In this document: piece by piece, positions 52,420 through 60,830 of the stretch
How the letters are laid out: each line of letters starts with the position of its first letter
How positions within the stretch are numbered: position 1 is the first letter of the stretch
Source of the DNA: Streptomyces sp. NRRL B-3428
GTDB taxonomy: Bacteria; Actinomycetota; Actinomycetes; Streptomycetales; Streptomycetaceae
Reading direction: 5' to 3'
Assembly (NCBI GenBank): GCA_000721375.1
Contig: JOGW01000004.1
Coordinates: 361,504 to 425,503, forward strand
DNA: 64,000 nt
Position numbers and translations under genes: made by a program
Notes under the pieces: model-generated
Seen by the model: only the letters and a program-made list of their open reading frames with translations
The model's database searches: none
What the model was told of the DNA's origin: nothing

Positions 52420-53115
52420 TCACGGTGCGCCCGCATCTCCTCCGACCGTGGCCTCGCTCTGCTCGGGCTCGGAAGGCGCTGCGGGCGGCGCCAGGGAGCT
52501 CAAGTCCCCGGTGTCTCCCAGGCGTACGAGAAAGGGGCGCAGACGCGTGTAGCGGATCGCGGTCACCGAGCAGGGCTCCACGGAGATGCGCTGGAACAGG
52601 TCCAGATGGAGGCCCAGCGCGTCCGCCACAAGGGACTTGATGATGTCGCCGTGCGAGCACATCACATACGCCGCATGCGGGCCGAAGTCCCGTTCCACAC
52701 GGGCATTCCACTCCCGCACGGCCTCCGCCGCCCGGTGCTGCATCTGGCGCATCGACTCCCCGCCGGGGAAGGCGGCGGCGGTCGGATGCTGCTGCACCAC
52801 CTGCATGAGCGGCTCGTCGGCGAGCTCGGAGAGCTTGCGCCCGGACCAGTCGCCGTAGTCGCACTCGACGATGCGCTCGTCCTCGTGCACCTCGAGCCCG
52901 TCGCGTGCGGCCAGCAGCGGCGCCAGCGTCTGCGCGCACCTCTGCAGCGGACTGCTCACGGCAAGGGCGAGGGGAACCGCGGCCAGCCGGTCCGGCAGCG
53001 CGGCCGCCTGCGCCCGCCCCCGCTCGTCGAGCGCGACCCCGGGCAGCCGCCCGGCGAGCACCCCGTCGGTGTTGGCGGTGGACCGTCCGTGCCGTACGAG
53101 AATCAAGGTGGGCAT
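52420..53115 (-). CDS. Histidine phosphatase (phosphoglycerate-mutase family)
   Basis: A 231-residue enzyme with the catalytic LILVRHGRSTANTDG motif (His in RHG), the ECDYGDWSGRKL acid block and the second-histidine MCSHGDIIKSL. The family MSMEG_4193-like phosphatases stand beside DUF3090 genes in actinobacteria, as here (64 bases apart). The physiological substrate is unknown. Starting at ATG 53115 gives MPTLILVRHG; an in-frame ATG at 53136 is an alternative, neither with a strong ribosome binding site. Confidence 0.9.
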   Translation of the reverse strand: MPTLILVRHGRSTANTDGVLAGRLPGVALDERGRAQAAALPDRLAAVPLALAVSSPLQRCAQTLAPLLAARDGLEVHEDERIVECDYGDWSGRKLSELADEPLMQVVQQHPTAAAFPGGESMRQMQHRAAEAVREWNARVERDFGPHAAYVMCSHGDIIKSLVADALGLHLDLFQRISVEPCSVTAIRYTRLRPFLVRLGDTGDLSSLAPPAAPSEPEQSEATVGGDAGAP

Positions 53116-53177
53116 GCGGCCAGGGTAGGCGTCCATCAGCGCCGCACGGGGTGCATGCTCCGCCGGATCGAGGAAAG

Positions 53178-54170
53178 ATGCCCTGCGTGATCGTGGACTG
53201 CGCCATCTACCGCGAAGGCCGCCGGACCAAGGGCCCGGAGGACTTCTCCGATGCCCTGGACGAGGCGCGGGCCACGGGGGACGCGTTCCTCTGGCTGGGC
53301 CTGCACGAGCCCACCGCGGACGAGTTCGCACTCGTCAGCTCCGAGTTCGGACTGCATCCGCTGGCCGTGGAGGACGCGCTTGAGGCACATCAGCGGCCCA
53401 AGCTCGAGGTGTACGACGACTCCCTGTTCGTGGTGCTGAAGCCCATCGCGTACGACATGCAGCACGACGAGGTGACCACCGAGGAGCTGATGCTGTTCGT
53501 CGGCGACTCGTTCGTGGTGACCGTGCGGCACGGTAAGAGCGCGCCGTTGGGGGCGGTGCGCAGACGGCTGGAGGAGCAGCCGGAGGTGCTCAGGCACGGG
53601 CCGACCGCGGTGCTGTACGCGGTGAGTGACGCGGTGGTGGACCACTACATGGACGTGGCCGCCGAACTCCATCTGGACCTGGAGACTCTGGAGGAGGAGG
53701 TCTTCGCGCCCGGCACCCCCGACACCAGGACGCTGGCCGCGCGGATCTACAACTTCAAGCGCCAGATCCTCGAATTCCGCCGGGCCACCGTGCCGTTGAC
53801 CACGCCGATGCTGCGGCTCGCGGGCGCGGGAGTGCCGTTCGTGCACGAGCACTCGCAGCTGTTCTTCCGCGATGTGAACGACCATCTGACGCGCGCCAAC
53901 GAGAGTGTGGACTCGCTCGACCGGCTGTGCTCGGACATCCTGTCGGCGCATCTGGCGCAGACGGGGGTGCGGCAGAACGACGACATGCGCAAGATCTCCG
54001 CCTGGGCCGCGATGGCCGCGGTGCCCACGATGGTCGCGGGCGTCTACGGCATGAACTTCGACCACATGCCGGAACTGCACGAGTGGTGGGGCTATCCCGG
54101 TGCACTGCTCGTGATGGCCGGCGCGGTGTACGGCCTGTACCGCACCTTCAAGCGTCGCGGGTGGCTCTGA
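53178..54170 (+). CDS. corA: CorA-family magnesium/divalent cation transporter
   Basis: A 330-residue CorA protein: a long cytoplasmic funnel (VIVDCAIYREGRRTKGPEDF onward) with a helix-rich stalk ending in two C-terminal membrane helices. The selectivity motif YGMNFDHMPELHEW is exact (GMN). The second helix GALLVMAGAVYGLYRTF is followed by a basic C-terminus. Homopentamers carry Mg2+ or Co2+. The ATG at 53178 has GAGG 5 bases upstream; the upstream open frame is antisense to the phosphatase gene. Confidence 0.95.
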   Translation: MPCVIVDCAIYREGRRTKGPEDFSDALDEARATGDAFLWLGLHEPTADEFALVSSEFGLHPLAVEDALEAHQRPKLEVYDDSLFVVLKPIAYDMQHDEVTTEELMLFVGDSFVVTVRHGKSAPLGAVRRRLEEQPEVLRHGPTAVLYAVSDAVVDHYMDVAAELHLDLETLEEEVFAPGTPDTRTLAARIYNFKRQILEFRRATVPLTTPMLRLAGAGVPFVHEHSQLFFRDVNDHLTRANESVDSLDRLCSDILSAHLAQTGVRQNDDMRKISAWAAMAAVPTMVAGVYGMNFDHMPELHEWWGYPGALLVMAGAVYGLYRTFKRRGWL

Positions 54171-54183
54171 ACAGAGGCTGCCG

Positions 54184-54972
54184 TCAGGCGAATTCGGGAG
54201 CGGACGCGGCGGGCCCGCCGAGCGCGTTGCGCCGCTCGGGCATCTTCAGAGACACCATCCGCCGCCAGCCGCCCGCCCGTTCGTAGCCGTACACCGCGTG
54301 GATTCCCGCGCTCAGCGTCTTCGCCTTGGCCTTCGGCCAGCCGAGGATACGGCCCATGTGGTCCATGACGGCCAGGCTCACATCGCGGTAGACACGGATC
54401 TCCGCGTGCGCGCACTCGTGCAGGATCCGCTGGATGTCGCGTCCGTGGCCCGCGTACGCGAAACGCAGCAGCTCCTCGTGGCAGTACGCGAGATGGTTGT
54501 CCTCGTCGTTGGAGATCATCTTGACCGCGCGGCCGATGTCGGGGTGGTCGCCGAAGTACTTGCGCAGCATGTCCATCTGCTCGGAGGCGCGCTGCTCGGT
54601 GACCCTGCTGTGTGCGAGATACGTGATGATGTCCTGTTCGCCGAGCCGCGTCTCGCCCTTGAGCTGCTCGTGCGCCAGGCCGATGCCGTACTTCTCGAGG
54701 AGCATCGTGTAGTCGGTCTCGTGCGGGATCTCGCAGGGTTCGAGGCCGCGCTTCTTGAGCAGGGCGTTGAAGATCCGCCCGTGCTTGTCCTCGTCGGCGC
54801 CATGGCGGGTGATCTTGGGTGCGAGCTCGCGCTGGCTCTGCGGGACCAGCGCGGCGATCCGCGCGTTCTCCCAGCCGCCCTGGGACTCCCCGCTCGCGGC
54901 GATCGAGCAGAACAGCCGGAACGACTCGTCGTTGTCGAGGATCTCCGTGAACAGACTCTTGGCCGACAGCAT
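54184..54972 (-). CDS. Ferritin-like di-iron domain protein
   Basis: A 262-residue mostly helical protein with ferritin-like metal motifs: ADEDKHGRIF, TEQRASEQMD, SNDEDNHLAYCHEE and HECAHAEIRVYRD. These E...ExxH pairs fit a carboxylate-bridged di-iron site of the kind in ferritin-like oxygenases or reductases. No signal peptide. The substrate is unknown. The start at ATG 54972 has GGAGG 8 bases upstream; a GTG three codons earlier is too close to it. It converges on corA with 13 bases between the stops. Confidence 0.85.
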   Translation of the reverse strand: MLSAKSLFTEILDNDESFRLFCSIAASGESQGGWENARIAALVPQSQRELAPKITRHGADEDKHGRIFNALLKKRGLEPCEIPHETDYTMLLEKYGIGLAHEQLKGETRLGEQDIITYLAHSRVTEQRASEQMDMLRKYFGDHPDIGRAVKMISNDEDNHLAYCHEELLRFAYAGHGRDIQRILHECAHAEIRVYRDVSLAVMDHMGRILGWPKAKAKTLSAGIHAVYGYERAGGWRRMVSLKMPERRNALGGPAASAPEFA

Positions 54973-55164
54973 GACCGCCACCTCCGATGCGGGGTTCCGC
55001 GAAATACCCCTTGCAAAGAACGAGTCAAATGCGGTGCGTGGTGCCAGGCAACAGTTGTGCCGGACAACTGCGCTGAAAGACGTATTCCGGAGCTCTTGCT
55101 GTTTGCACCCGTCCGGCGGTGGACAGCCGTAACCGTCCCGCCCCTGGCGCGTTGTTCAACGCGA

Positions 55165-55206
55165 CGGCCGTGGCGGGGAAGACCCCCCGAGCCCCCACCA
55201 CGGCCG
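55165..55206 (-). terminator. Terminator of the LLM-class oxidoreductase gene
   Basis: CGGCCGTGG / CCACGGCCG outer stem, one mismatch, then GGGG / CCCC inner stem. It starts 21 bases beyond the stop at 55227. A second short hairpin CGCGTT-GTTC-AACGCG (55149-55164) adjoins it. Confidence 0.7.
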
Positions 55207-55226
55207 CAGAAATCTTTTGGCTCCGA

Positions 55227-56282
55227 TTACGCCAGTCCGGCGCGCTCCACGGCTTCCACACCGGCCCGCAGCGCCGCGAGCCGCTCGTCGAGCGTCCAGC
55301 CCGCGGGAGCCAGCGTCAGCGTCGTGACCCCGGCCGCAGCGTAGGCCTGCATGCGGTCGGCGATGCGGTCCACGGAGCCGAGCAGCGAGGTCGAGTCGAT
55401 CAGCTGCTGCGGTACGGCGGCCGCGGCGCCGTCCTTGTCGCCGGACAGGTACTTGTCCTGGATCTCGGCGGCTTCCTTCTCGTAACCCATGCGCTGAGCA
55501 AGCTGGTTGTAGAAGTTCTGCTTGCGGCTGCCCATGCCGCCCACATAGAGCGCGGTGTACGGGCGGAAGGTGTCCGCGAGAGCGCTGACGTTGTCGTCGG
55601 CGCCGAGCGCGAGCGGCAGCGTCGGGCAGACGTCGAAGCCGTCCATCGTCAGGCCCGCCTTCTCGCGGCCGGCCCGGATGTACTGCAGGGCGGTGTCCTC
55701 GATGTGCTCGGCGGACGGGAAGATCAGCAGGGCACCCTCGGCGATCTCGCCGGTCTGCTCCAGGTTCTTCGGGCCGATGGCCGCGATGTAGACCGGGATG
55801 TGCTCGCGCGCGGGGTGCACGGTCAGCTTGATGGGCTTGCCCGGGCCGCCGGGCAGCGGCAGGGTCCAGTGCTCGCCCTCGTAGCTCAGCCGCTCGCGCG
55901 ACATGGCCTTGCGGACGATCTCCACGTATTCGCGGGTACGGGCCAGGGGCTTGTCGAACTTGACCCCGTACCAGCCCTCGGAGACCTGCGGGCCCGAGAC
56001 ACCGAGGCCGAGGCGGAAGCGGCCGCCGGACAGCGAGTCGAGGGTGGCGGCCGTCATCGCGGTCATCGCGGGCTGGCGGGCCGGGATCTGGAAGATGGCG
56101 GAGCCCACGTCGATACGTTCCGTCTGGGCCGCGACCCAGGACAGGACCGTGGCCGCGTCCGAGCCGTATGCCTCGGCTGCCCAGCAGACCGAGTAGCCGA
56201 GCTTGTCGGCCTCCCTGGCGACGGCCAGGTTGTCCGCGTCCATTCCGGCGCCCCAGTAGCCCAGGTTGATCCCGAGTCGCAT
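55227..56282 (-). CDS. LLM-class F420-dependent oxidoreductase
   Basis: A 351-residue TIM-barrel enzyme of the luciferase-like monooxygenase class. Blocks are MRLGINLGYWGAGMDADNLA, YSVCWAAEAYGSDAATVLSW, RIDVGSAIFQIPARQPAMTA, LDSLSGGRFRLGLGVSGPQV and HIPVYIAAIGPKNLEQTGEI. The family usually uses coenzyme F420 or FMN; LGLGVSGPQVSEGWYG is typical of F420 users. The ATG at 56282 has AAGGGG 8 bases upstream. No neighbouring gene gives the substrate. Confidence 0.92.
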   Translation of the reverse strand: MRLGINLGYWGAGMDADNLAVAREADKLGYSVCWAAEAYGSDAATVLSWVAAQTERIDVGSAIFQIPARQPAMTAMTAATLDSLSGGRFRLGLGVSGPQVSEGWYGVKFDKPLARTREYVEIVRKAMSRERLSYEGEHWTLPLPGGPGKPIKLTVHPAREHIPVYIAAIGPKNLEQTGEIAEGALLIFPSAEHIEDTALQYIRAGREKAGLTMDGFDVCPTLPLALGADDNVSALADTFRPYTALYVGGMGSRKQNFYNQLAQRMGYEKEAAEIQDKYLSGDKDGAAAAVPQQLIDSTSLLGSVDRIADRMQAYAAAGVTTLTLAPAGWTLDERLAALRAGVEAVERAGLA

Positions 56283-56446
56283 CGACCGCACCCCTTACTG
56301 ATCAGTAACAGACTGTGTGGTCGGGAGCCTAGCGGGTGGGGGCGGATTGCGGCAGGGGCCATGGAGGGCGCGGGTCCGGTGCGCGTGGGGTCGGGGTTAT
56401 CCACAGGCCCCCACGAGGCGGCGGATGGCCAGTAATCTCAGCGCCC

Positions 56447-57430
56447 ATGGAGCAGAGGCATCTCGGCCGTACCGGCCTGCGGGTATCCCGGATCGGGCTC
56501 GGCACCCTCACGTGGGGCCGGGACACCGACGAGCACGACGCCGCCGGCCTGATGAAGGTCTTCTGGGAGGCGGGCGGCACGCTCGTCGACACCGCGGACG
56601 TGTACGGGGACGGGGATGCCGAGTACGTGCTCGGGCGCCTGATCGAGGGCCTCGTGCCACGGCGTGATCTGGTCATCGCGACCAAGGCGGGCAGTGTGCC
56701 CGATCCCTACCGTCGCTTCGACGGCTCGCGCGGACATCTGCTCGCCGCTCTCGACGCCTCGCTGCAGCGGCTCGGCACGGACTATGTGGATGTCTGGCAG
56801 GTGCACGCCTTCGATCCGGAGACCCCGCTGGAGGAGACGCTCCAGGCCCTGGACATAGCCGTCGCGAGCGGGCGCGCCCGTTATGCGGGGGTGTCCAACT
56901 TCAGCGGCTGGCAGCTGGCGAAGGCCGCGACCTGGCAGCTGGCGGTGCCCGGGGTGCGGACGCGGATCGCCAGTACGCAGATGGAGTACTCGCTGCTGCA
57001 GCGCGGGATCGAGCGCGAGGTGCTTCCGGCCGCCCTCGACCTGGGCGTCGGGCTGCTGCCGTCCTCGCCGCTGGGGCGCGGGGTGCTCACGGGCAAGTAC
57101 CGGCACTCGACACCCGCCGACTCCCGGGGCGCCTCGGACCACATGGCGCCGTTCGTCGCGCCGTATCTGGACGAGCCCGCCTCGCGGATCGTGGACGCGG
57201 TCTCGACGGCGGCCGACGGCCTTGCGGCGACACCGCTGCAGGTGGCGCTCGCGTGGGTGCGCGACAGACCCGGAGTGACGGCGCCGATCGTCGGGGCGCG
57301 CACGGCGCAGCAGCTCACCGCCGCATTGTCAGTGGAGGCCCTTAGTCTTCCCGATGAGATCTGCCAGGCGCTCGACGATGTGTCGGCGCCCGTGCACCGC
57401 TATCCCGATCAGGACTGGAGCACGTTGTGA
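56447..57430 (+). CDS. Aldo/keto reductase
   Basis: A 327-residue NAD(P)H-dependent reductase. The catalytic tetrad is visible: Asp in LVDTADVYGDG, Tyr in the same block, Lys in VIATKAGSVPD and His in VDVWQVHAFD. Other family blocks are YAGVSNFSGWQL, IASTQMEYSLLQRGIEREVL and TAPIVGARTAQQLTAALSVE. It starts at ATG 56447 at the standard MEQRHLGRTGLRVSRIGLG. Its stop codon overlaps the next gene's start (GTGA, 57427-57430), so the two are translationally coupled. Confidence 0.95.
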   Translation: MEQRHLGRTGLRVSRIGLGTLTWGRDTDEHDAAGLMKVFWEAGGTLVDTADVYGDGDAEYVLGRLIEGLVPRRDLVIATKAGSVPDPYRRFDGSRGHLLAALDASLQRLGTDYVDVWQVHAFDPETPLEETLQALDIAVASGRARYAGVSNFSGWQLAKAATWQLAVPGVRTRIASTQMEYSLLQRGIEREVLPAALDLGVGLLPSSPLGRGVLTGKYRHSTPADSRGASDHMAPFVAPYLDEPASRIVDAVSTAADGLAATPLQVALAWVRDRPGVTAPIVGARTAQQLTAALSVEALSLPDEICQALDDVSAPVHRYPDQDWSTL

Positions 57431-59712
57431 GTACGGAGTCCGCAGCCGCGGAGGAAGCGCGGACCGGTGAGGGGCCGGGTGTCGGGGAGGAGTCGGTTTC
57501 CGTCGTGGAGGAGTCGGTTTCCGTCGTGGAGGAGTCGGTTTCCGTCGTGGAGGGCGATGGGGAGGCTGCCGGCGCCTCGGAGGCAGAGGGTGCCGGGGAC
57601 GGCGCGGGCGCCTCGGAGACCGACGCATCTGAAGCCGACGCATCTGAAGCCGGTGCGGGTGCTGACCAGCCGTCCGAGGCCGAGGCCGAGTTGGCGGCGC
57701 AGCGTGAGCTCCGGGAGCGGATCGAGAAGCGCAAGGCCGAGAAGGACGGACCGATCGCCGCGGGCGGCAAGCTGAGCGGCACCGCGGCGGATCTGCTCGC
57801 GGCGGTACGGGCGGTGGAGAGCGGCGAGAAGCCGGTGACGCGGACGTTCGCCGAACCACCCGCGCCGCGCCGGCCCGCAGCCGAGGCACCGCGGCCCGCC
57901 GCACCGGCGCCTGCGCCCGTGTCCGCGCCGGTGAGCGCTCCCCCGGCCGACGCGGTCTCGGCGGTGCGCGCCGTGCTCTCCCAGGGCGGTGCGCCCGAGT
58001 CGCTGGCCGAGCGTACGACCGCATTGCTCGGCGAAGGCGCGGATCTGCAACTTCGCGAGGACCCCTGGCAGTTGCTCCGGGTGCCCGGTGTACGCCCCGA
58101 TCACGCCGACGGTTTCGCGCGTGCGCTGCTCGGGGACGAGTGCGGACCGGGTGACGAGCGCAGGGGGCGCGCCCTGACGGGGTGGCTCCTGGAGCAGGCC
58201 GCGGTGGCCGGGCACACCGCGCTCGACGCGGATGTCCTGAAGGCGGCGCTGTCCCAGCGCGCCGTTCCGGACCCGGATGCGGCTGTGGAGCTCGCCGTCT
58301 CGGAAGGTGAAGTCCTCGTCTTCCAGGACGCCTTGGACGCGGCCGCACCCGCCGCCGCACAGGCCGAGTCCGAGGATGAGGAGGAGGCCGAGCTCCCCGT
58401 ACGGGTGCTGTTCGGTCTCGAACGCTATGCGCTCGCCGAGGAGAGCCTCGCGGATGCGCTGGCGCGGGTTGTGAACTCCCTGGACAAGGAGGAGGGTTCG
58501 GATCTCGCCGCCTGGGAGACTGCGGCCTCGTCCGTACGGGGGTCGGCGGCCGAGCTGATCCGTGCGGTGGCCGCGCACGGTCTGGTGCTGCACACGGGCG
58601 GTGAGCTGGCCAGGCTGCAGGAACCGGAGGCACTCCTGAGCGCGGCCCGCGGGCTCGGTCTGCGGGTGTGCGGGGCGGCCCACACAGCGGACGGGCGCGG
58701 ACAGCTCGCGGAGGGACTGAACGGCGAAGGAAGCAGGGCCGCCGACACCCCCGAGGCGTCCGTCGCCACCGTCGCCGGGCTGCTGTCCGGGACCGAGGGG
58801 CCCGGCCGGGACGCCGAAGGCGCCCTCGCCGTGGACCTGTTGGTGGTCCTCGACGCTTCCCAGCTGGACGTCGAGACCGCGGCCATGCTCGTGGAGTCCC
58901 TGCCGGATGGCGCGCGCCTCGTGCTCAGCGGCGATCCCGCGATGCTGTGGTCCGCGGGCGCGGGCCGCGTGTTCGCCGATCTGCTCGCGGCCCGGATCTG
59001 CCCGCAGATCGTGTCCCGGACCCCGGACCCCGATCCGATCGGCGAGCTGACCTCGGGCATCGGAATCGGCGAGCTGAACCAGGTCGAGGCCCCCGGCAAG
59101 GAAGTGGTCATCGTCCCGGCGCGCGATCCGGGTGAGGCTGTGCATCGCACTGTGCAGTTGGTCGTGGACTCCATTCCGCGCGCGTTCTCCATCGCGTCGG
59201 AGTCCACGCAGGTGGTCACGGTCGGACATGGCGGACCTGCGGGGACCCGCGCCCTCAACGTGGCGCTCAAGGAGCGGCTCAACCCGGGGCCGGGGCGCTT
59301 CGGCGGCTTCGATCCGGGTGACCGTGTCGCGTACGCGCCGGCGCCGGGCCGTACCGTCCTTGGGCAGGTCGTGGGCGCGGATGCGGTCGGCCTGCGGCTG
59401 GACTGCGATGGCACGCAGGTGGTGGTTCCCAAGGACCAGGTGGACGAGCGCGTACGGCACGCGTGGGCCCTCACCGCGCATCAGGCGGTGGGCCGATGCT
59501 GGCCCGCCGTGGTCGCCGTGCTGCCCGGGGACGCGGCCTCTTCCCTGACGCAGGCCTGGGTGTACACGGCGTTCAGCCGTGCCCGCCGCCACCTGTCCGT
59601 GGTCCACGGCGTGGACCAGGCCCTTGCGCGCGCGGTGGCCGAGGTGCCGTCCAAGCCGCGAACGACCCGGCTGGAGCGGCTGGTTCGCGGGCTGGTGCCG
59701 ACGGGGAGCTGA
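57427..59712 (+). CDS. Degenerate RecD2-like helicase fold protein without ATPase motifs
   Basis: A 761-residue protein. Residues 1-170 are acidic and low-complexity, with three EESVSVV repeats. Residues 190-300 hold HhH-like segments (LREDPWQLLRVPGVRPDHAD), as in RecD2. The core keeps RecD-like motif II/III (LLVVLDASQLDVETAAMLVE then LPDGARLVLSGDPAMLWSAG) and motif V/VI (HAWALTAHQAVGRCWPAVVA then WVYTAFSRARRHLSVVHG). However, the Walker A GxGKT is missing (LVLHTGGELARLQ instead) and the Walker B Asp-Glu is replaced by DAS. It is therefore probably not an ATP-driven helicase. It is coupled to the aldo/keto reductase gene; a DNA-binding or scaffolding role is possible. Confidence 0.85.
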   Translation: MSTESAAAEEARTGEGPGVGEESVSVVEESVSVVEESVSVVEGDGEAAGASEAEGAGDGAGASETDASEADASEAGAGADQPSEAEAELAAQRELRERIEKRKAEKDGPIAAGGKLSGTAADLLAAVRAVESGEKPVTRTFAEPPAPRRPAAEAPRPAAPAPAPVSAPVSAPPADAVSAVRAVLSQGGAPESLAERTTALLGEGADLQLREDPWQLLRVPGVRPDHADGFARALLGDECGPGDERRGRALTGWLLEQAAVAGHTALDADVLKAALSQRAVPDPDAAVELAVSEGEVLVFQDALDAAAPAAAQAESEDEEEAELPVRVLFGLERYALAEESLADALARVVNSLDKEEGSDLAAWETAASSVRGSAAELIRAVAAHGLVLHTGGELARLQEPEALLSAARGLGLRVCGAAHTADGRGQLAEGLNGEGSRAADTPEASVATVAGLLSGTEGPGRDAEGALAVDLLVVLDASQLDVETAAMLVESLPDGARLVLSGDPAMLWSAGAGRVFADLLAARICPQIVSRTPDPDPIGELTSGIGIGELNQVEAPGKEVVIVPARDPGEAVHRTVQLVVDSIPRAFSIASESTQVVTVGHGGPAGTRALNVALKERLNPGPGRFGGFDPGDRVAYAPAPGRTVLGQVVGADAVGLRLDCDGTQVVVPKDQVDERVRHAWALTAHQAVGRCWPAVVAVLPGDAASSLTQAWVYTAFSRARRHLSVVHGVDQALARAVAEVPSKPRTTRLERLVRGLVPTGS
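57487..57549 (+). repeat. Three exact 21-bp tandem repeats
   Basis: Units at 57487-57507, 57508-57528 and 57529-57549 each encode EESVSVV in the low-complexity N-terminus of the RecD-like protein. A 15-bp repeat encoding DASEA follows near 57625. Confidence 0.95.
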
Positions 59713-59752
59713 GCTCACCCGACGCCGGCGGGATGCTGGGCACACAGAGCGA

Positions 59753-59783
59753 AGGGGCGCGGCGCCACAGGCACCGCGCCCCT
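59753..59783. terminator. Bidirectional terminator
   Basis: AGGGGCGCGG / CCGCGCCCCT form a perfect 10-bp stem with an 11-base loop, between convergent stops at 59712 and 59802. Confidence 0.8.
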
Positions 59784-59801
59784 CACCGCACCGGCGAACC
59801 C

Positions 59802-60497
59802 CTAGCGCTCCGAGTCCAGTGGCTCCAAGTCGTCCTCGAGGTCCGGCTCGCTCAACAGGTCAAGGCCGTCGTCCAGTTCCTCGTCGAACACCGCGCTCAC
59901 GTCGAAGCGGCACACCACCCGCTGGGGGTCCGCCGCGTCGAACGGGGAATCCAGCCACTCGCCCGGATCGGGCAGCTCGTCCGATGCCGTCACCCACAGC
60001 GTGGAGTCGCCCTCCTCCAGGCCGAACTCCTTGTGCCGCGAGGCGATTTCATCCGGTTCGAACTCACCGAACAGGACACCGAGCGCCGCATGCGCGCTGC
60101 CGCCGAGCTCACCGCCTTCCGAGGTCTCCCCCACGGCCGTATCGGCGTCCAGGTCCGCGACCCGCTGCGCCTGGGCGATCAGGCGCTGCGGCTCGACCAC
60201 CGCGTAGTCCCGCCGGATCAGGACGCTGAGCGCGCTCGGCTCGGCCGGGCCTGTGTACGGCGGCAGACCGTCCTCGCTGCCGGGGATCTCGAAGGGCGTG
60301 ACCTCGTCGTAGGAGTCGTAGAGCAGTTCGTCGTACGCCTCGGCCGCCGCCGCCAGTTCGTTGAACGCCTCGTAGACGTCCGGGTCGTCCTCTCCCGACC
60401 GCCCCTCGACCGCGGCAAGGTGGCGGTCGAGCGCGGTCTTCACCGCCTCGGCGGCGGCACGTACCTCGGCAGCGGTGGGCTGCGCAGCATCAGACAT
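59802..60497 (-). CDS. Conserved acidic protein, unknown function
   Basis: A 231-residue strongly acidic protein without signal peptide or membrane segment. An N-terminal helical part (TAAEVRAAAEAVKTALDRHL, AFNELAAAAEAYDELLYDSY) leads to a middle region SALSVLIRRDYAVVEPQRLI and an acidic C-terminus ending DLEPLDSER. I do not recognise the family; it appears to be a Streptomyces-conserved protein. The ATG at 60497 (MSDAAQPT) is chosen over a start 13 codons upstream that lies in the 47-base divergent gap with the next gene. Confidence 0.75.
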   Translation of the reverse strand: MSDAAQPTAAEVRAAAEAVKTALDRHLAAVEGRSGEDDPDVYEAFNELAAAAEAYDELLYDSYDEVTPFEIPGSEDGLPPYTGPAEPSALSVLIRRDYAVVEPQRLIAQAQRVADLDADTAVGETSEGGELGGSAHAALGVLFGEFEPDEIASRHKEFGLEEGDSTLWVTASDELPDPGEWLDSPFDAADPQRVVCRFDVSAVFDEELDDGLDLLSEPDLEDDLEPLDSER

Positions 60498-60544
60498 AGT
60501 GCAGACGCTATCCGTACAGGGCCGTTGCCCGCACAATAGATGCG

Positions 60545-60733
60545 ATGCCGGAATACGAATTTCTCGACGTGTACGTGCCGCGCGGGGTCTCCCGCAACGA
60601 CACGACCCGCCTGCTGACCGACCATGCCGAGTACGGACACTGGGAGTTGCACCGACTGACCCTGCGTCGCGACGGAAGCCGCCGAGTGCGGCTGCGCCGA
60701 CGGATCATCCGTCAAGTGCGTGCGACGTGGTGA
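60545..60733 (+). CDS. DUF5703-family small basic protein
   Basis: A 62-residue protein, MPEYEFLDVYVPRGVSRNDT and ending RIIRQVRATW, with a strongly basic second half (RRDGSRRVRLRRR). It matches the DUF5703 family of streptomycetes. Function unknown; the basic tail suggests nucleic-acid or membrane contact. It is divergent from the acidic protein gene and convergent with chpC across a strong terminator. Confidence 0.85.
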   Translation: MPEYEFLDVYVPRGVSRNDTTRLLTDHAEYGHWELHRLTLRRDGSRRVRLRRRIIRQVRATW

Positions 60734-60765
60734 CGCAGACGTATTCGCCGAGCGAATCACGCGAC

Positions 60766-60805
60766 AACGGAGTGGGCCCCGCCAAGCTGCGGGGCCCACT
60801 CCGTT
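60766..60805. terminator. Bidirectional terminator with a 17-bp stem
   Basis: AACGGAGTGGGCCCCGC and GCGGGGCCCACTCCGTT are exact complements around a 6-base loop, between DUF5703 (stop 60733) and chpC (stop 60831). Confidence 0.9.
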
Positions 60806-60830
60806 TCGTACAGGTACTACGGGTACCGCG

